This document shows positions 32,484-41,557 of a DNA stretch of 55,861 bases, in pieces. Source of the stretch: Gammaproteobacteria bacterium UBA7310 (GTDB lineage Bacteria; Pseudomonadota; Gammaproteobacteria; Pseudomonadales; Ketobacteraceae); the NCBI GenBank assembly GCA_002471665.1, contig DKQK01000018.1, positions 4,544-60,404 of the forward strand. The letters are read 5' to 3'. Position 1 is the stretch's first letter. Every line of letters starts with the position of its first letter. Below the pieces are notes generated by a model, which worked only from the letters and a program-made list of their open reading frames with translations, was not told where the DNA came from and searched no databases. The translations under genes and the position numbers were made by a program.

Positions 32484-33464
32484 TCAGGAACGCAGTTCGA
32501 TTCTATTACGGCCATTATGCTTGGCCAGGTACAGCGCCTGATCAGCCGCTTCCACCATTTGTTCCACGGATTCGCCCTCTGCCAGGGGGGCGACGCCCAC
32601 AGAAATCGTCACCGAAGGCAAGTCCTGGCCCTGTTCGGCTGTAATTTCACAACCAGCCACCGCTTTGCGCAGGCGCTCGGCGACGGCTTTTGCCTGTTTG
32701 GCAGGCGTGCAAGGCAAGATCACAATGAACTCTTCGCCACCATATCGAGCCAGCATGTCACTGGGGCGCAGGCTCTTGCGCATGGTTCGGGCCACCATTT
32801 GCAAAACCAGATCCCCGGACTTGTGGCCATAAGTATCATTGAAATTCTTGAAGTGATCCACATCAAGCATCAACACCGCCAATGGCAAGCTTTCCACCAG
32901 CTTATGCCCTTTCAGAACACTCATCATTTCCTGCAACCAGCGACGATTATGCACTCCGGTAAGCGCATCCACATTGGCGGCCTGTTCCTGTTCTTTTTCA
33001 CGGGATTTGGATACAGCCACGATATCATTGCCCGAGCGCAGGCGATTGGATAAAAAGTAAAGCAGGTTCCGGCACAGGCTGTGGGACGAATCAATTAGTT
33101 GCCAAAGGGTATCACTCTCGATCACCACAACTTCGCATTGCTCGATGGCTTTGACATAGGCGGAGGGATTGCGGCCATCAAATACCGACATCTCGCCAAT
33201 GCATTCACCGCAACCCAATTCAACCAAGGGGGTTGCATCCAGGCTCTCCAGGGACACTGCCACCCGGCCTGATAGCAGCAGGTACATGCAATCATTACGA
33301 AACTCGGGCCGCAACAGAACATCACCCGCCTTGAGCAGGTCTTTGCGGCAACGATTAAGCAGGGGGCGAATCCGCTTTAGATCCACCTCATTGAAAATTC
33401 GAAACTGCCGAAACTGGGCATCTGAAACCACTTCACCCGTTTGTATCTTTGACGTTAGAGCCAT
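32484..33464 (-). CDS. Diguanylate cyclase with an N-terminal cNMP-binding-like domain
   Basis: A soluble 326-residue protein. Residues about 20-140 form a cyclic-nucleotide-binding (CRP-like) fold (LLKAGDVLLRP, YLLLSGRVAVSL, CGECIGEMSVFDG). Residues 165-326 are a GGDEF domain with intact GGEEF (242-246), LDVDHFKNFND, and an allosteric I-site R233-P-S-D236 five residues before it, so it should make c-di-GMP with product inhibition. Arrangement suggests that a small ligand or protein contact controls c-di-GMP output. The ATG at 33464 is preferred to a GTG at 33473. Upstream lie two kinases of complex signalling, possibly one network. Confidence 0.9.
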   Translation of the reverse strand: MALTSKIQTGEVVSDAQFRQFRIFNEVDLKRIRPLLNRCRKDLLKAGDVLLRPEFRNDCMYLLLSGRVAVSLESLDATPLVELGCGECIGEMSVFDGRNPSAYVKAIEQCEVVVIESDTLWQLIDSSHSLCRNLLYFLSNRLRSGNDIVAVSKSREKEQEQAANVDALTGVHNRRWLQEMMSVLKGHKLVESLPLAVLMLDVDHFKNFNDTYGHKSGDLVLQMVARTMRKSLRPSDMLARYGGEEFIVILPCTPAKQAKAVAERLRKAVAGCEITAEQGQDLPSVTISVGVAPLAEGESVEQMVEAADQALYLAKHNGRNRIELRS

Positions 33465-33583
33465 AATGACCACTTTTAACCAGGAACATTAAAATAGTTG
33501 TCCCCAATTGATGTTACTGCAACTTTATTTGCAGCACTTTACGCAAATTTACGGATAAGTCTGCACTGCATTTGATAACCAGA

Positions 33584-35068
33584 TCAATTTACAAGCAATC
33601 GGTCCAGTTCCTGGGTTAACTGTTTTAGCCTAACCGGCTTTCCCACCACCCCTTTCATACCCGCATCCAGAATACGCTGCCGATCCTCCTCCAGCACACT
33701 GGCGGTCATGGCGATGATGGGGGTATTCCGGTTCGGCCCATCTCCAGCGATGATCGAGCGTGTTGCCTCCAATCCGTTCAATATGGGCATTTCGATATCC
33801 ATCACAATCAGGTCGTAGTGCTGTGTACTGGCCGCAGCCACCGCCGCTTCGCCATCAAATACGATATCCACATCCAAACCGATCTTGCTGAACATCTTCT
33901 GCGCCACACGCTGATTCACCACGTTGTCTTCTGCCACCAGCACCCGTTTCTGGTAGTTTTTACTAAGCAGGTCTACCTCCGATTCGTCCTCCACCGGGTC
34001 GGTCTCCCGCAGGGGCAGAGTGATGATGAAGGATGCTCCCTTATCGGCTTCGCTCTCCACTTCAAGATAGCCATCCATCAGATCAACGAGATTTTTGCAA
34101 ATGGTTAACCCCAGCCCGGTGCCACCATAATTGCGGCTTATGGAAACATCCGCCTGTTCGAATGATTCAAAGATTTTATCGATGCGATCTTTAGGAATGC
34201 CGATGCCCGTATCATGCACTTCAATGATGATGTTGTAGCGATCATTTTCGATATGATCAAAGCCCACCTCGATATCCACACGGCCTTCCCGGGTGAACTT
34301 AATGGCATTGGTGATTATATTCATCAGAATCTGACGCACACGCATTGCATCCCCCAGAAGGTATTTGGGGGTGCCGGGTTCCAGCGTGGCTTTAATGGTA
34401 ACGGTTTTATCCCTGGCAAAGGCTCGATTCAGCTCACAAACATCGTGAATCATCTGATGAAAATTGAACGCCACTTTATCCAGATGCAGATAACCAGCCT
34501 CTATTTTTGAGAGATCCAGAATATCGTTGATGATACCCAGCAGCGAATTGGAAGAACGCGCGATAAGATTGACCAGCTCGTCCTGTTCTTTGTCGAGGGG
34601 GGTATCCTGCAATAATTGCACGCTGGCAATCACGCCATTCATTGGGGTGCGAATTTCATGACTCATGTTCGCCAGGAAAACCGATTTCGCCCGCGATGCA
34701 ATTTCAGCAGATTCCTTGGCGTGCAGCAGATGCCGATTAAGGCTTTCCAGCTTTTTAGTGAGGCGGGCCTGTTCCTCGAGTTTGATCGCCAGATCCTGAT
34801 CCAGTTGATCACTGACCTTTTGATCCTGCCAACCGGATTCAATAATACTGTTGAATATGACTTCGGCGCGGTCTCGGTACAGCACCCCGAGGTAGTTTTC
34901 CAGTGTGTCCAGGTAGCGGCTTAGGTCCCCGATACTGGTCACTTTAACGGTTCCGTCATCATCACGCCCCAACCCGCTTTCCAGCAGCATGAAATCAATC
35001 ACCTCGGAAGTGCAGGTTTCTTCCAACTTCTTAATATGGGCTTTAACCAGCCTGGACCAAATTGACAT
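33584..35068 (-). CDS. Hybrid sensor histidine kinase with C-terminal receiver
   Basis: The 494-residue soluble protein has an N-terminal region of about 90 residues without a recognisable sensor fold, a coiled coil (95-125), HisKA with FLANMSHEIRTPMNGV (His137), an ATPase domain (NIITNAIKFT, DTGIGIPKDRI, GGTGLGLTICKNL) and a receiver near 375-490 with AEDNVVNQR and the phospho-Asp in VMDIEMPILNG. No membrane segment. Such kinases take input from partner proteins and pass phosphate to an Hpt or response regulator. Frame is open upstream to a TTG at 35110; the ATG at 35068 lacks a good ribosome binding site, so the start is uncertain. Confidence 0.88.
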   Translation of the reverse strand: MSIWSRLVKAHIKKLEETCTSEVIDFMLLESGLGRDDDGTVKVTSIGDLSRYLDTLENYLGVLYRDRAEVIFNSIIESGWQDQKVSDQLDQDLAIKLEEQARLTKKLESLNRHLLHAKESAEIASRAKSVFLANMSHEIRTPMNGVIASVQLLQDTPLDKEQDELVNLIARSSNSLLGIINDILDLSKIEAGYLHLDKVAFNFHQMIHDVCELNRAFARDKTVTIKATLEPGTPKYLLGDAMRVRQILMNIITNAIKFTREGRVDIEVGFDHIENDRYNIIIEVHDTGIGIPKDRIDKIFESFEQADVSISRNYGGTGLGLTICKNLVDLMDGYLEVESEADKGASFIITLPLRETDPVEDESEVDLLSKNYQKRVLVAEDNVVNQRVAQKMFSKIGLDVDIVFDGEAAVAAASTQHYDLIVMDIEMPILNGLEATRSIIAGDGPNRNTPIIAMTASVLEEDRQRILDAGMKGVVGKPVRLKQLTQELDRLLVN

Positions 35069-35187
35069 AGGGACGACATGCTCTTGAACTGCTTTTTTTA
35101 AGCCTAACAACGGATTGGGAATCCGGCAAACCCGCGCCGAAAAAGAAATAATCCTTATTTAAAAGCCTTATTTCAGTACCAAATAAT

Positions 35188-36633
35188 CTAACGCGCCGTT
35201 GGTACAGTAAAAAAGAAGTGGCATCCCTTATTGCGACCCGGGGTTATTCCAATGCTGCCCTTATGCTGCTGCACAATGGTCTTGCAAATGGCCAGCCCCA
35301 GGCCGGTGCTGCTTTCACCTGCGGTGGGCACAGAACTGATATCACTGTAGGCATTAAACAAGCGCCCTGCTTCGTTTTCCGGAATGCCCACACCCTCGTC
35401 TTCCACCGACAGTGTGACCTGGTCCTGGCCCCGGCTCAACGACAACGTTACCTCAGTATCATTCCCGGAGTACTTGATGGCGTTGCTGATCAGATTGTCG
35501 ATCACCTGCCCCAATCTTCCCTCATCCCCATGCACCCAGCAATCCTCTGTCGGCTGGATCACAAGCCGGATATTCTTTTGCTGCGCGGCAGTCTGATAGA
35601 AGCGCACCCGCTTGCCCACCAGTTGCGCCAGATTGAATTCACTGGTGCGCAGTCTCAATTGGCCACTCTCAATAGCCGATACATCCAGCAACTCATTCAG
35701 CAGGCGCATCAAATCATCCCCGGCATGCTGTATTATGTCGAACAGTTCATCCCGCTTCGCTGCGCTGATTTTGTCTGATCGCAACATCCGACCGGCCATC
35801 GACATATTGCCCACCGGCCCACGAATATCGTGCGCAGCCATGCCCATCAACTTGTTTTTCTGGGCATTGAGTTCTTTCAGGCGAAAGAACTGCTCAATCA
35901 GCTCCAACGACCGGTTCACTCTGCAATGCAGCTCCTCCGGTGGAAACGGATACACCAGTACGTCGCTGGCACCACTTTTCACGAAATGGATGCCAACACT
36001 GCGATCATTGACATTGGAAATTCCGATGATGGCCAGCTCCTCAGCGCTGCTGGACTCACGCATCCGTGAAATCAATGAAAAGCTGGGAATATCTTCAATG
36101 CCGAAATCCACTATCACGGCGCGGAGACTTTTCTCCCGCGCCAGTAACGCCAAGGCTTCCTCACCATTTTGTGCCTCCAGCACCTGCAGGTTCTGCATGC
36201 TCAGCCAGCGACCTATCTGGTGGCGCTTTGCAGCATCGGAAGAGACCACCAGCGCCTGGATATCCCTGTTCTTCAGCAGACGGCCAACCATATTCACCAC
36301 ATAGGAAATATTGTAGGCCCCCTGTTTCAGTACATAATCGGCCACCCCTTTGCTGAGAATGGAATCCCGCAGTTTGTCATTGAGCTGAGCGGTGAACACA
36401 ACCCCGGGAACAGACTCGGCCAATACCAGATCCACTGCTTCACCATTGGGCGCATCCGGCAGGTTCAGATCGATAATGGCCAGCACCAGGGTGCCACGAT
36501 GTTGTTGCAGCGCCTCTTTGGTTTGTTCCAGGCTAAAGGCCGTCACCACCTCCAGATTCCATTCCGTCGCGATGGTGCGCGACAGAATCGCTGAAAAAGA
36601 TTTGCTGTCTTCCACCAGCAAGATTTTTTCCAT
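35188..36633 (-). CDS. Receiver-receiver-histidine kinase protein
   Basis: A soluble 481-residue protein with two N-terminal receivers and a C-terminal kinase. The first receiver is complete (Glu8-Asp9, phospho-Asp55, Lys103). The second keeps Asp176 but has S-S-D in place of the acidic pair and Tyr228 where the conserved Lys should be, so it is probably not phosphorylated normally. HisKA follows with GMAAHDIRGP (His268), then an ATPase domain with NLISNAIKYS, DEGVGIPENEA and STGLGLAICKT. The H-D-I-R variant H-box is typical of such receiver-led kinases. It precedes the hybrid kinase gene by about 77 bases and may share its transcript. Confidence 0.9.
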   Translation of the reverse strand: MEKILLVEDSKSFSAILSRTIATEWNLEVVTAFSLEQTKEALQQHRGTLVLAIIDLNLPDAPNGEAVDLVLAESVPGVVFTAQLNDKLRDSILSKGVADYVLKQGAYNISYVVNMVGRLLKNRDIQALVVSSDAAKRHQIGRWLSMQNLQVLEAQNGEEALALLAREKSLRAVIVDFGIEDIPSFSLISRMRESSSAEELAIIGISNVNDRSVGIHFVKSGASDVLVYPFPPEELHCRVNRSLELIEQFFRLKELNAQKNKLMGMAAHDIRGPVGNMSMAGRMLRSDKISAAKRDELFDIIQHAGDDLMRLLNELLDVSAIESGQLRLRTSEFNLAQLVGKRVRFYQTAAQQKNIRLVIQPTEDCWVHGDEGRLGQVIDNLISNAIKYSGNDTEVTLSLSRGQDQVTLSVEDEGVGIPENEAGRLFNAYSDISSVPTAGESSTGLGLAICKTIVQQHKGSIGITPGRNKGCHFFFTVPTAR

Positions 36634-36715
36634 CCATGTACCCTGATACTTAATCCTGTACTTTGCTAAAGTGTAGACCCTGTTTTAACGCTTGCTGTAT
36701 TGAGAGGCTTTCCGT

Positions 36716-37408
36716 TTGACAATAGATGATGTTGCCATTGAACCGGCCGCTACCATTATTCTTCTGAAAGATTCCCGGCAGGGGCCCAAGGTGCTGATGC
36801 AACAGCGAAATCCCGAGGCAGTCTTTGTGGGAGGTGCATGGGTATTTCCGGGTGGTAAGCTGGACCCCCACGATCGGGATCCAGCCTGGCTCAACTACTG
36901 CGACCTGGAGCCGGCCTCGGCCAATGCTGTTCTGGGGCTACCGGAAAACGGTCATGCCTACTGGATAGCGGCAATCCGGGAGCTGGTGGAAGAAGCCGGT
37001 ATTTTGCTGGCTCACCACGCCGATAACAGGCAAGCCAGGGCTGCCCAATCCTTTCTACAGCAGCATCCTTCCGATTTCATACAGTTTTGTGTCCAAAATA
37101 AGGTGCAACTCAGTACCGGGGGCCTGCAGTATCTGAGCCACTGGATCACCCCAAAAGGCAACCCCAAACGATACGATACCCGCTTTTTCCTGTGCCGCTG
37201 GCCACCAGGACAGGAGCCCCGCCAGGACGATCATGAAGCCATCGCCACCGGCTGGGTTACACCGGCAGATGCCCTGGCTCGCTACGACACCGGCCAGTGG
37301 CAGCTGGTGCTGCCCACCATCGCCACCCTGCGCCAGTTGGCCCGCTATGACACCGTTGATGAACTGCTGCAAAATGAGGGGCAGGCAGCGCAGGCCAAAA
37401 AACGGTAA
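36716..37408 (+). CDS. Nudix hydrolase of the NUDT19/RudA type
   Basis: The 230-residue protein has a Nudix box split by an insert of about 40 residues: GGAWVFPGGKLDPHDRD, then AAIRELVEEAGILL with the metal-binding R-E-x-x-E-E. This insert is characteristic of NUDT19-like enzymes, some of which hydrolyse CoA and acyl-CoA to phosphopantetheine derivatives; that activity would suit the acyl-CoA context but is inference. No ATG lies near the homologous N-terminus; the start TTG at 36716 is chosen because GAGAGG lies about eight bases upstream. It forms a likely two-gene unit with the metallohydrolase gene 32 bases downstream. Confidence 0.85.
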   Translation: MTIDDVAIEPAATIILLKDSRQGPKVLMQQRNPEAVFVGGAWVFPGGKLDPHDRDPAWLNYCDLEPASANAVLGLPENGHAYWIAAIRELVEEAGILLAHHADNRQARAAQSFLQQHPSDFIQFCVQNKVQLSTGGLQYLSHWITPKGNPKRYDTRFFLCRWPPGQEPRQDDHEAIATGWVTPADALARYDTGQWQLVLPTIATLRQLARYDTVDELLQNEGQAAQAKKR

Positions 37409-37440
37409 AATGGGTGCAATGTGTCAGACAAGGCGGTTCT

Positions 37441-38280
37441 ATGAGTAAGCTGGTACACGGCGAAACCATTGTACTTTCCCCATTGATTCGGCGTATTACG
37501 GCGCCCAACCCCGGCATTATGACCGGGCCCGGAACCAACACCTACCTGGTGGGAAAGGGAGAGTGGGCGGTTATTGATCCCGGCCCGGCACTGCCGCAAC
37601 ATGTGGCCGCCATCGTTCAGGCCGCCGCCGATGCCCATGCCACCATCCGCTGGATCCTTTGTACCCATACTCATATGGATCACTCGCCGGCGGCCAAAGC
37701 CCTGCGTGAAGCCACCGACGCCCTGGTTATCGGTATGCCCGCCGCGACACCACAATCCCAGGACCCCGATTTTGCCCCGGATCAATGCTGGCAGGAAGGC
37801 GACTACATCAACAGTGACGACTTTGTCCTGACTGCCGTGCATACCCCCGGTCACGCCAGCAACCATCTGTGTTTTTACCTTGAGCAGGAGCGCATCCTGT
37901 TCACCGGTGATCACATCATGGAAGGCTCCACCGTGGTGATTGCGCCGCCGGATGGCGACATGAAGGATTATCTGGAATCGTTGGAGAAATTAAAGGCACT
38001 TGACCTGCACCTGCTGGCGCCCGCCCATGGCAACCTGATGGAGCACCCCCAGGGCATCATTGAGGGCTTGATCCAGCATCGACTGATGCGTGAATGCAAG
38101 GTGCTCGAAGGCATGCAGAAAACCGGCCCGGCAGACCTGGATACGCTGACACCGGTGGTGTACGACGACGTTCCGGACTACCTGCACCCGATCGCCCGCT
38201 ACTCCCTGCTCGCCCACCTGGGGAAACTGCTGAAGGATGGTCGTGTATGTGAGGACAATGGCGCCTGGCGCCGGACCTAG
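37441..38280 (+). CDS. Metallo-beta-lactamase-fold hydrolase (LACTB2-like)
   Basis: The 279-residue protein has the metal-binding motif H-T-H-M-D-H (about residue 81-86), GPGTNTYLVG near the start, TPGHASNHLCFYL, the GDHIM block and a C-terminal helical region with LAPAHG and the LQ/IEGLIQHR segment characteristic of LACTB2/hydroxyacylglutathione-hydrolase-related enzymes, some with ribonuclease activity. Cytoplasmic. The substrate is not determinable; pairing with an NUDT19-like Nudix gene suggests thioester or nucleotide-ester turnover. The ATG at 37441 starts at the point of homology. The stop overlaps that of a small minus-strand gene by four bases. Confidence 0.88.
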   Translation: MSKLVHGETIVLSPLIRRITAPNPGIMTGPGTNTYLVGKGEWAVIDPGPALPQHVAAIVQAAADAHATIRWILCTHTHMDHSPAAKALREATDALVIGMPAATPQSQDPDFAPDQCWQEGDYINSDDFVLTAVHTPGHASNHLCFYLEQERILFTGDHIMEGSTVVIAPPDGDMKDYLESLEKLKALDLHLLAPAHGNLMEHPQGIIEGLIQHRLMRECKVLEGMQKTGPADLDTLTPVVYDDVPDYLHPIARYSLLAHLGKLLKDGRVCEDNGAWRRT

Positions 38281-38465
38281 CGCTTCTTGCCGCGCCCGGG
38301 CTTGGGCCCTTTGCTAGCACTGCTCTTTTTGCTTTTGGGCTGGTTTTTCCAGCCCATGGCGGTCTGGAACTGTTTCCGCAAATCCTTCGCCGCCTGCGCC
38401 TTGCGCTCATGCACAAATCGCTCTTTGGCACTGCCGAACTGCACTACGTTTTCGTCGTCAGACAC
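38277..38465 (-). CDS. Small lysine-rich conserved-looking protein
   Basis: A 62-residue basic protein starting at GTG 38465 with a perfect AGGAGG nine bases upstream, which decides the start against a longer frame from 38513. It begins V-S-D-D-E-N-V-V-Q-F-G, has a charged helix (KERFVHERKAQAAKDLRKQF), then a disordered Lys/Ser/Gly tail (QPKSKKSSASKGPKPGRGKKR written here in part: PKSKKSS, KPGRGKK). The tail suggests nucleic-acid or ribosome binding. No family name is recognised. Its stop overlaps the stop of the metallohydrolase gene on the other strand. Confidence 0.6.
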   Translation of the reverse strand: MSDDENVVQFGSAKERFVHERKAQAAKDLRKQFQTAMGWKNQPKSKKSSASKGPKPGRGKKR

Positions 38466-38547
38466 GCGGGTGTGCCTCCTGTGATCAATGCTCACAGTCA
38501 AATGTAACCCCACTGCTCATGCTGATCAAGGCTGGCGGCTACTTACG

Positions 38548-38562
38548 CCACAGCCGCTGTGG
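38548..38562. promoter_or_regulatory. Palindrome CCACAGC-C-GCTGTGG
   Basis: Seven-base perfect arms in the 234-base gap between the small basic gene and the ABC1 kinase gene. Could be an operator or part of a weak hairpin; nothing else in the gap is convincing. Confidence 0.35.
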
Positions 38563-38699
38563 TGATCGGAAAGGCAAATGTAATCAGAGTCAATATGAGG
38601 TAATATCGGGCGCCATTATGATACTGCCAGTGTTGGCAATGATGACCATTCAGGGGGTTGGTGGCGGATGATCCCGTCACCACAGACAGTAGGTGTTCA

Positions 38700-40094
38700 A
38701 TGTCAGAAAAACCGAAAAGTACGCTCAAGCGGGTAAAAACAGGCGCTTTTGAGCGACGCTTCAGTATGGCTAGAGCGGGCCTGGTGGCGGGAACCATGCT
38801 GGCGGCACAATCGGCCGGCAACATGTTCACCCGCAAGGAAGAACGGGCAGGGAAACAGAAAGAGATCCTTTCCCGCCAGGCGCATTACCTGGCGGACGAA
38901 ATCGGCAAACTCAAGGGCAGCATCGTTAAAATCGGGCAAATGATGGCGCTGTACGGAGAACACTTCCTGCCTTTGGAAGTGACCGAAGCCCTGCATACAC
39001 TGGAAGACGACACCGCCGCTCTGGAATGGACCACCATCTACGAAGAGCTGGAAGATGAACTGGGCGCGGAAAAGCTGGCGCTGCTGGAAATTGAAGAGGA
39101 ACCCCTTGGCGCGGCCTCGATTGGCCAGGTGCACAAAGCCGTCATCAAAGCCACAGGCGAAGAGATTTGTCTTAAAATACAGTACCCTGGCGTTGCCGAA
39201 GCCGTTGACAGTGACCTTGGCGCAGTGGAAAGCCTGTTGCGCATGCTGAAGATTGTCCCCATTACGGAAGAATTCCGCTCCTGGTTCCAGGAAATCCGCG
39301 AAATGATGTACCGTGAGGTGGACTACGCCCACGAACGGGAGAAAACCAAGCTGTTCCGCCAGCGGCTGGAAGACGATCCCCGCTTCATCGTACCCAGGGT
39401 GTACGATGAATTCTGCAGCAAACGGGTTATCGCCACCTCCTACGAGCCCGGTGCAGACATCGATGCCCCCGCCACCAAGGCCCTGTCTCAGGCACGTCGC
39501 AACACGATCTGCCGCTCCGCGCTGGATCTGTGCTGGAAAGAAGTGTTCCTGTGGGGAGAAATGCAGACCGACCCCAACTTCGGCAATTATTTTGTACGTT
39601 TGGGGGATGGCGCCAACGAACCCGACCGGATCGTACTGCTGGATTTCGGCGCGGTGCGGGAGTTTTCCGATAAAACACTGGAGCCGGGGCGAAAAATCGT
39701 CAAAGCAGCGTTTTTACACGATGAGACCTTACTCCTGGAAGGCCTGGAAACCCTTAGCCTGTTTAACAGCAACACCCCAGCCGAAGCCAAACGGGGGCTT
39801 GTGCAGTTGTGCTTCATGGCCATCGAGCCCTTTGCCGACCCGGAGCGGTTTCCACCGCCGTCCTACCTGTTGAACGACGCGCTGGAATACAAATGGGGCG
39901 AAAGCAACCTGCCGGCCCGGCTCAGCATGAAAGCAGGTCTCTCTGCTGCCGGAGCCAACCGGCACTTCACCATTCCCCCACGGGAACTGATGTTTCTGGT
40001 GCGTAAGATCATGGGGGCCTATACCTTCATGTCCGTACTGCAGGCCGAAATCAAGGGCTATGACGTATTGGCGCCTTACATTACCGACTGCTGA
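38700..40094 (+). CDS. ABC1/UbiB-family atypical kinase
   Basis: The 464-residue protein has the ABC1 hallmarks: the K-x-G-Q helix (KIGQ, residues 77-80), the Ala-rich loop GAASIGQVHKA, the IQYPGV block containing the ATP-binding lysine, E-x-D-Y in MYREVDYAHE, and the catalytic QTDPNFGNYF and LLDFGAVREF segments. Family members (UbiB, ADCK3) are ATPases that support ubiquinone synthesis or lipid handling at the inner membrane. This one lacks the C-terminal membrane helices of UbiB, so it is a soluble paralogue. AGGTG supports the ATG at 38700. It is a single gene. Confidence 0.9.
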   Translation: MSEKPKSTLKRVKTGAFERRFSMARAGLVAGTMLAAQSAGNMFTRKEERAGKQKEILSRQAHYLADEIGKLKGSIVKIGQMMALYGEHFLPLEVTEALHTLEDDTAALEWTTIYEELEDELGAEKLALLEIEEEPLGAASIGQVHKAVIKATGEEICLKIQYPGVAEAVDSDLGAVESLLRMLKIVPITEEFRSWFQEIREMMYREVDYAHEREKTKLFRQRLEDDPRFIVPRVYDEFCSKRVIATSYEPGADIDAPATKALSQARRNTICRSALDLCWKEVFLWGEMQTDPNFGNYFVRLGDGANEPDRIVLLDFGAVREFSDKTLEPGRKIVKAAFLHDETLLLEGLETLSLFNSNTPAEAKRGLVQLCFMAIEPFADPERFPPPSYLLNDALEYKWGESNLPARLSMKAGLSAAGANRHFTIPPRELMFLVRKIMGAYTFMSVLQAEIKGYDVLAPYITDC

Positions 40095-40301
40095 CCCATG
40101 CAGGCCCCAAACCCGGTGCCGGCGCTGGCCTTCAAAAGAGCCCTAAGTTATTTCGCCCGGATGTGGACTCAGATCACAAAGTAGGTTCATCTCAGGGCGA
40201 TTTTTCCGATCCGTTCCTATACTTAATCCATAACGGTGTTGCTTGCGGCAACATTTCATCCACCGCGATGCTTTTCGCGCCCGGCTCGATGACCAACGGC
40301 A

Positions 40302-41525
40302 ATGGATACGGAACAACTCAAGCAATTCGAATTACTTCGTCATCTGAGCGATGATCAGCTGATCATGCTCATCAACATCAGCGAAACACTGAAACTCGGG
40401 GCCGGAGAACCCATGGTGGAAGCGGGTTCATCGGACCCTTTCGAGTATTTCCTGCTGGCCGGTGAACTGGACTTACGGGATCCGCACTCCGGCAGTGTCA
40501 AAACCATCGTTGCCGGCAGCCCCGAAGCCCAGGGGCCAATCGCCTCCAAGCGCCCCCGGGCCGTTCATATACAGGCCCACTCCAATGCAGCCGTATTGCA
40601 GGTAGAGCTGGCAGCGCTAAAAGAGCTACTGAAGCAAGCCCCTGGGAACAGTTACGCTGTACGCCAGGCCCTGCGCGAAGACCAACCGGAAGACAAGCAG
40701 TTGCTGCTGGATGTGTATGCCGATTTGCGCAACAACAAACTGGTGCTGCCCAGCCTGCCGGAAGTTGCCGTGCGTATCCGCAGGATGATTGACGACGGCA
40801 CCAACAGTGCCAGAAAAATCTCCCAGGCAGTGAATACAGACCCCTCCATCGCCGCCAAGTTAATCAAAGCAGCCAATAGCCCGCTGTTCCGCGGCACCAA
40901 GGAATTCGAAACCAGCGCCCAGGCCATTGTCCGCCTGGGCATGCAAACGACAAAACAGCTGGTGACCACTTTCACCGTCAAAGAACTGTTTAAAGCCGGC
41001 ACGCCGCTGTTGAAGCAACGCATGGACTCCCTCTGGCAACACAGCATGGAGATCGCCGCCATCTGCTATGTTCTGGCGAAAAACGTGCGGGGCCTGGACC
41101 CTGAACAGGGTCTGCTGGCGGGTCTGCTGCACGATATCGGGGTGGTCCCCATTCTGATGTACGCGGATCAGTATCCGGGGCTGACCGAAAATCCCCAGCA
41201 GCTGGAGAAAACCATTAAAGACCTGAAACCCGAGTTGGGCAGTGTGATTCTGAAGCGCTGGGGGTTTAATGAGGAGATGGTGGCCACTGCAACCAATTCA
41301 GAGAATTGGCGCTATCACCACGACGGAGAGGCAGATTTCGCCGATCTGGTGATCGTGGCCCATTTGCACCATATGATGCTGGATGAATCCAGGCACCAGA
41401 AGCTGGCCAAGGTACCGGCATTCCGGCGCCTGTTCCCGGGGGAAAACGACCCCGCCATCCTGAACAAGATTATGGAGCAGGCCAAACACCAGTTGGAAGA
41501 TACCCGCCAGTTACTGGTTGCCTGA
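40302..41525 (+). CDS. HDOD-domain signalling protein with N-terminal cNMP-like domain
   Basis: A soluble 407-residue protein. The first 110 residues resemble a cyclic-nucleotide-binding fold (LLRHLSDDQLIML, YFLLAGELDLRDP). Residues about 145-350 form an HDOD domain (LPSLPEVAVRIRRMI, VNTDPSIAAKLIKAANSP, AIVRLGMQTTKQLV, WQHSMEIAAICYVLAK, GLLAGLLHDIGVVPIL). HDOD proteins are non-catalytic relatives of HD phosphohydrolases and organise motility, stress and second-messenger responses. The same N-terminal domain type is joined to GGDEF at 32484-33464. A TATACT box about 80 bases upstream may be its -10. A GC-rich hairpin follows. Confidence 0.9.
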   Translation: MDTEQLKQFELLRHLSDDQLIMLINISETLKLGAGEPMVEAGSSDPFEYFLLAGELDLRDPHSGSVKTIVAGSPEAQGPIASKRPRAVHIQAHSNAAVLQVELAALKELLKQAPGNSYAVRQALREDQPEDKQLLLDVYADLRNNKLVLPSLPEVAVRIRRMIDDGTNSARKISQAVNTDPSIAAKLIKAANSPLFRGTKEFETSAQAIVRLGMQTTKQLVTTFTVKELFKAGTPLLKQRMDSLWQHSMEIAAICYVLAKNVRGLDPEQGLLAGLLHDIGVVPILMYADQYPGLTENPQQLEKTIKDLKPELGSVILKRWGFNEEMVATATNSENWRYHHDGEADFADLVIVAHLHHMMLDESRHQKLAKVPAFRRLFPGENDPAILNKIMEQAKHQLEDTRQLLVA

Positions 41526-41527
41526 GC

Positions 41528-41549
41528 CGGGGCCTGCAAACAGGCCCCG
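41528..41549. terminator. Hairpin between convergent genes
   Basis: CGGGGCCTG and CAGGCCCCG form a nine-base stem with a CAAA loop between the HDOD and MORN genes. No T-run on either side. Confidence 0.65.
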
Positions 41550-41557
41550 CCGCCTTC

